From assembly GCA_016720925.1 (NCBI GenBank), contig JADKJR010000024.1, forward strand, positions 1 to 64,000: a stretch of DNA of 64,000 nt, read 5' to 3'. Position 1 is the first letter of the stretch. The number at the start of each line of letters is the position of its first letter. Made by a program: the position numbers and the translations under genes. The notes below the pieces were generated by a model. That model was not told the DNA's origin, did no database searches, and saw nothing but the letters and a program-made list of their open reading frames with translations. Of this stretch, positions 63,039-64,000 are shown piece after piece. Source of the DNA: Betaproteobacteria bacterium. GTDB lineage: Bacteria > Pseudomonadota > Gammaproteobacteria > Burkholderiales > Usitatibacteraceae.

Positions 63039-64000
63039 ATGAAAAATATCAATCAATCCCGCCGCGCGTTCCTGCGCACCGCGAGTAGTCTTTCCGTTGC
63101 CGGTTCTGCCGCGCCGTTTGCGCTCAACCTCGCCACGATTGGCGCGGCCGCCGCGCAAACCGCTGGCGACTACCGCGCGCTGGTGTGCCTGTTCATGTAC
63201 GGTGCAAACGATCACAACAACACGGTGATTGCCTACGACACGGCAAATTTCAACGCCTACACCAGCGCGCGCGCGGGCCTCACCCGCACCCTCGCGGATC
63301 TGCTGCCGCTGACGCCATCGACACCGCTCACCGGCAGCAACGCAGGCCGACAGTTTGCGTTGCCGAAGGAACTCGCCCCGCTGAAGACCGTCTGGGATAG
63401 CGGCAAGCTCGCCATCATGGCCAATGTCGGCCCGTTGATCGTGCCAACCACCAAGGCGCAGTACACCAATCTCTCGGTGCCGCTGCCGCCCAAGCTGTTT
63501 TCGCATAACGACCAGCAATCGCTCTGGCAGGCGAGCGCACCGGAAGGTGCCCGGGTGGGCTGGGGAGGTCGTATTGGCGATTTGATGATTTCGCAAAATG
63601 CCAACAGTATTTTTACCTGCAACTCCATCAGCGGCAGCGCGGTGTTTCTGGCCGGACAGGCGTCGGTGTCATATCAGCTTGGCACGTCCGGTTCGACCGC
63701 GATTTCCGGCATCACCGGCAGCTTGTTCGGTTCATCATCCGCCAGCGGGACACTGACCACACTCGTGACCAGCGGCGGCAACAACGTATTTACGCAGGAT
63801 CTCGCGGAAACCACACAGCGATCCATCGATGCCAACGCCAAGCTGTCGGCAGCGCTGGTTACCGCGCCCGATTTTCCGTTGCCGGCGGAATTGGCCACCA
63901 GCAGTGTCGGTGCGCAACTGCGCGTGGTGGCGCGCATGATTGCCGCGCGTAACCAGCTAGGGGCGAAGCGGCAGGTATTTTTTGTCTCGCTTGGCGGCTT
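63039..64000 (+). CDS. DUF1501 family Tat-exported protein (partial, cut by window edge)
   Basis: The ATG at 63039, 11 bp after DUF1800 and behind GGAGG, opens a frame that stays open to the end of the window (320 codons seen). The N-terminus carries a Tat motif (NQSRRAFLRTASSLSVAG) and an Ala-rich hydrophobic stretch. After it come YRALVCLFMYGANDHNNTVI and KLAIMANVGPLIVPTTKAQY, typical of DUF1501, which is distantly related to sulfatase-like/alkaline phosphatase folds. The C-terminus is missing. Confidence 0.92.
   Translation, partial: MKNINQSRRAFLRTASSLSVAGSAAPFALNLATIGAAAAQTAGDYRALVCLFMYGANDHNNTVIAYDTANFNAYTSARAGLTRTLADLLPLTPSTPLTGSNAGRQFALPKELAPLKTVWDSGKLAIMANVGPLIVPTTKAQYTNLSVPLPPKLFSHNDQQSLWQASAPEGARVGWGGRIGDLMISQNANSIFTCNSISGSAVFLAGQASVSYQLGTSGSTAISGITGSLFGSSSASGTLTTLVTSGGNNVFTQDLAETTQRSIDANAKLSAALVTAPDFPLPAELATSSVGAQLRVVARMIAARNQLGAKRQVFFVSLGG

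Overview
The window reads as a chromosomal segment of a motile betaproteobacterium. The flagellar master regulator is FlhDC, the order flhDC-motAB-cheYZ-flhBAF-fleN-fliA is the one seen in Burkholderiales, Rhodocyclales and relatives, base composition is high in G+C, and ordinary betaproteobacterial genes (yceH, ghrA, solA-like, rhlE, a DUF1800/DUF1501 pair) follow. No genus can be named from the sequence alone.

Layout. (1) 0-11.2 kb, minus strand: flhD, flhC, motA, motB, cheY, cheZ, flhB, flhA, flhF, fleN/flhG and a badly damaged fliA. (2) 12.0-15.5 kb, plus strand: fliD copy 1, fliS, fliT, a small proline-rich ORF and a YcgR-type brake. (3) 15.6-22.9 kb, minus strand: an accessory island with a secreted RHS/YD-repeat protein, a DNRLRE-Ig-RHS-tip protein and two candidate immunity genes. 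The island is bordered by a duplicated 3' end of fliE plus a palindromic repeat. (4) 22.9-34.5 kb: fliE (minus), then fliFGHIJK and fliLMNOPQR (plus), giving rotor/C-ring, export ATPase and export gate. (5) 34.7-37.2 kb: a secreted caspase-like protein with a coiled-coil tail and an outer-membrane beta-barrel protein, closed by a strong terminator. (6) 37.8-46.0 kb: a filament module (fliC, flaG, fliD copy 2, fliT-like) and a TPR-methyltransferase, bracketed by two paralogous EAL/HDOD genes. (7) 46.2-52.1 kb: a two-component pair, a PAS histidine kinase and a GAF-PAS-GGDEF protein. (8) 52.2-64 kb: mostly housekeeping or metabolic genes, ending in a DUF1501 gene cut by the window edge.

Three themes cross the regions. 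First, an imperfect-palindrome intergenic element of about 60 bp occurs seven times (near 0.3, 6.9, 15.6, 22.9, 39.2, 46.2 and 58.5 kb). Second, fliA, fliD copy 1, fliS, fliK, the RHS gene and the DUF1800 gene are each broken by one-base shifts that mostly fall in homopolymer runs. Sequencing or assembly error is the simplest reading, but the five lesions packed into fliA need checking because sigma-28 should drive fliC and motA. Third, the RHS island is a mosaic: G+C-rich core, A+T-richer tip and immunity region, and remnants of an older copy.

Together the genes make most of one flagellum (motor, switch, export gate, filament, cap), with CheY/CheZ for switching and c-di-GMP-type proteins (YcgR, EAL/HDOD, GGDEF) that probably tune motility. 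Rod, ring and hook genes, flgM/flgN and cheA/W/R/B lie outside the window.
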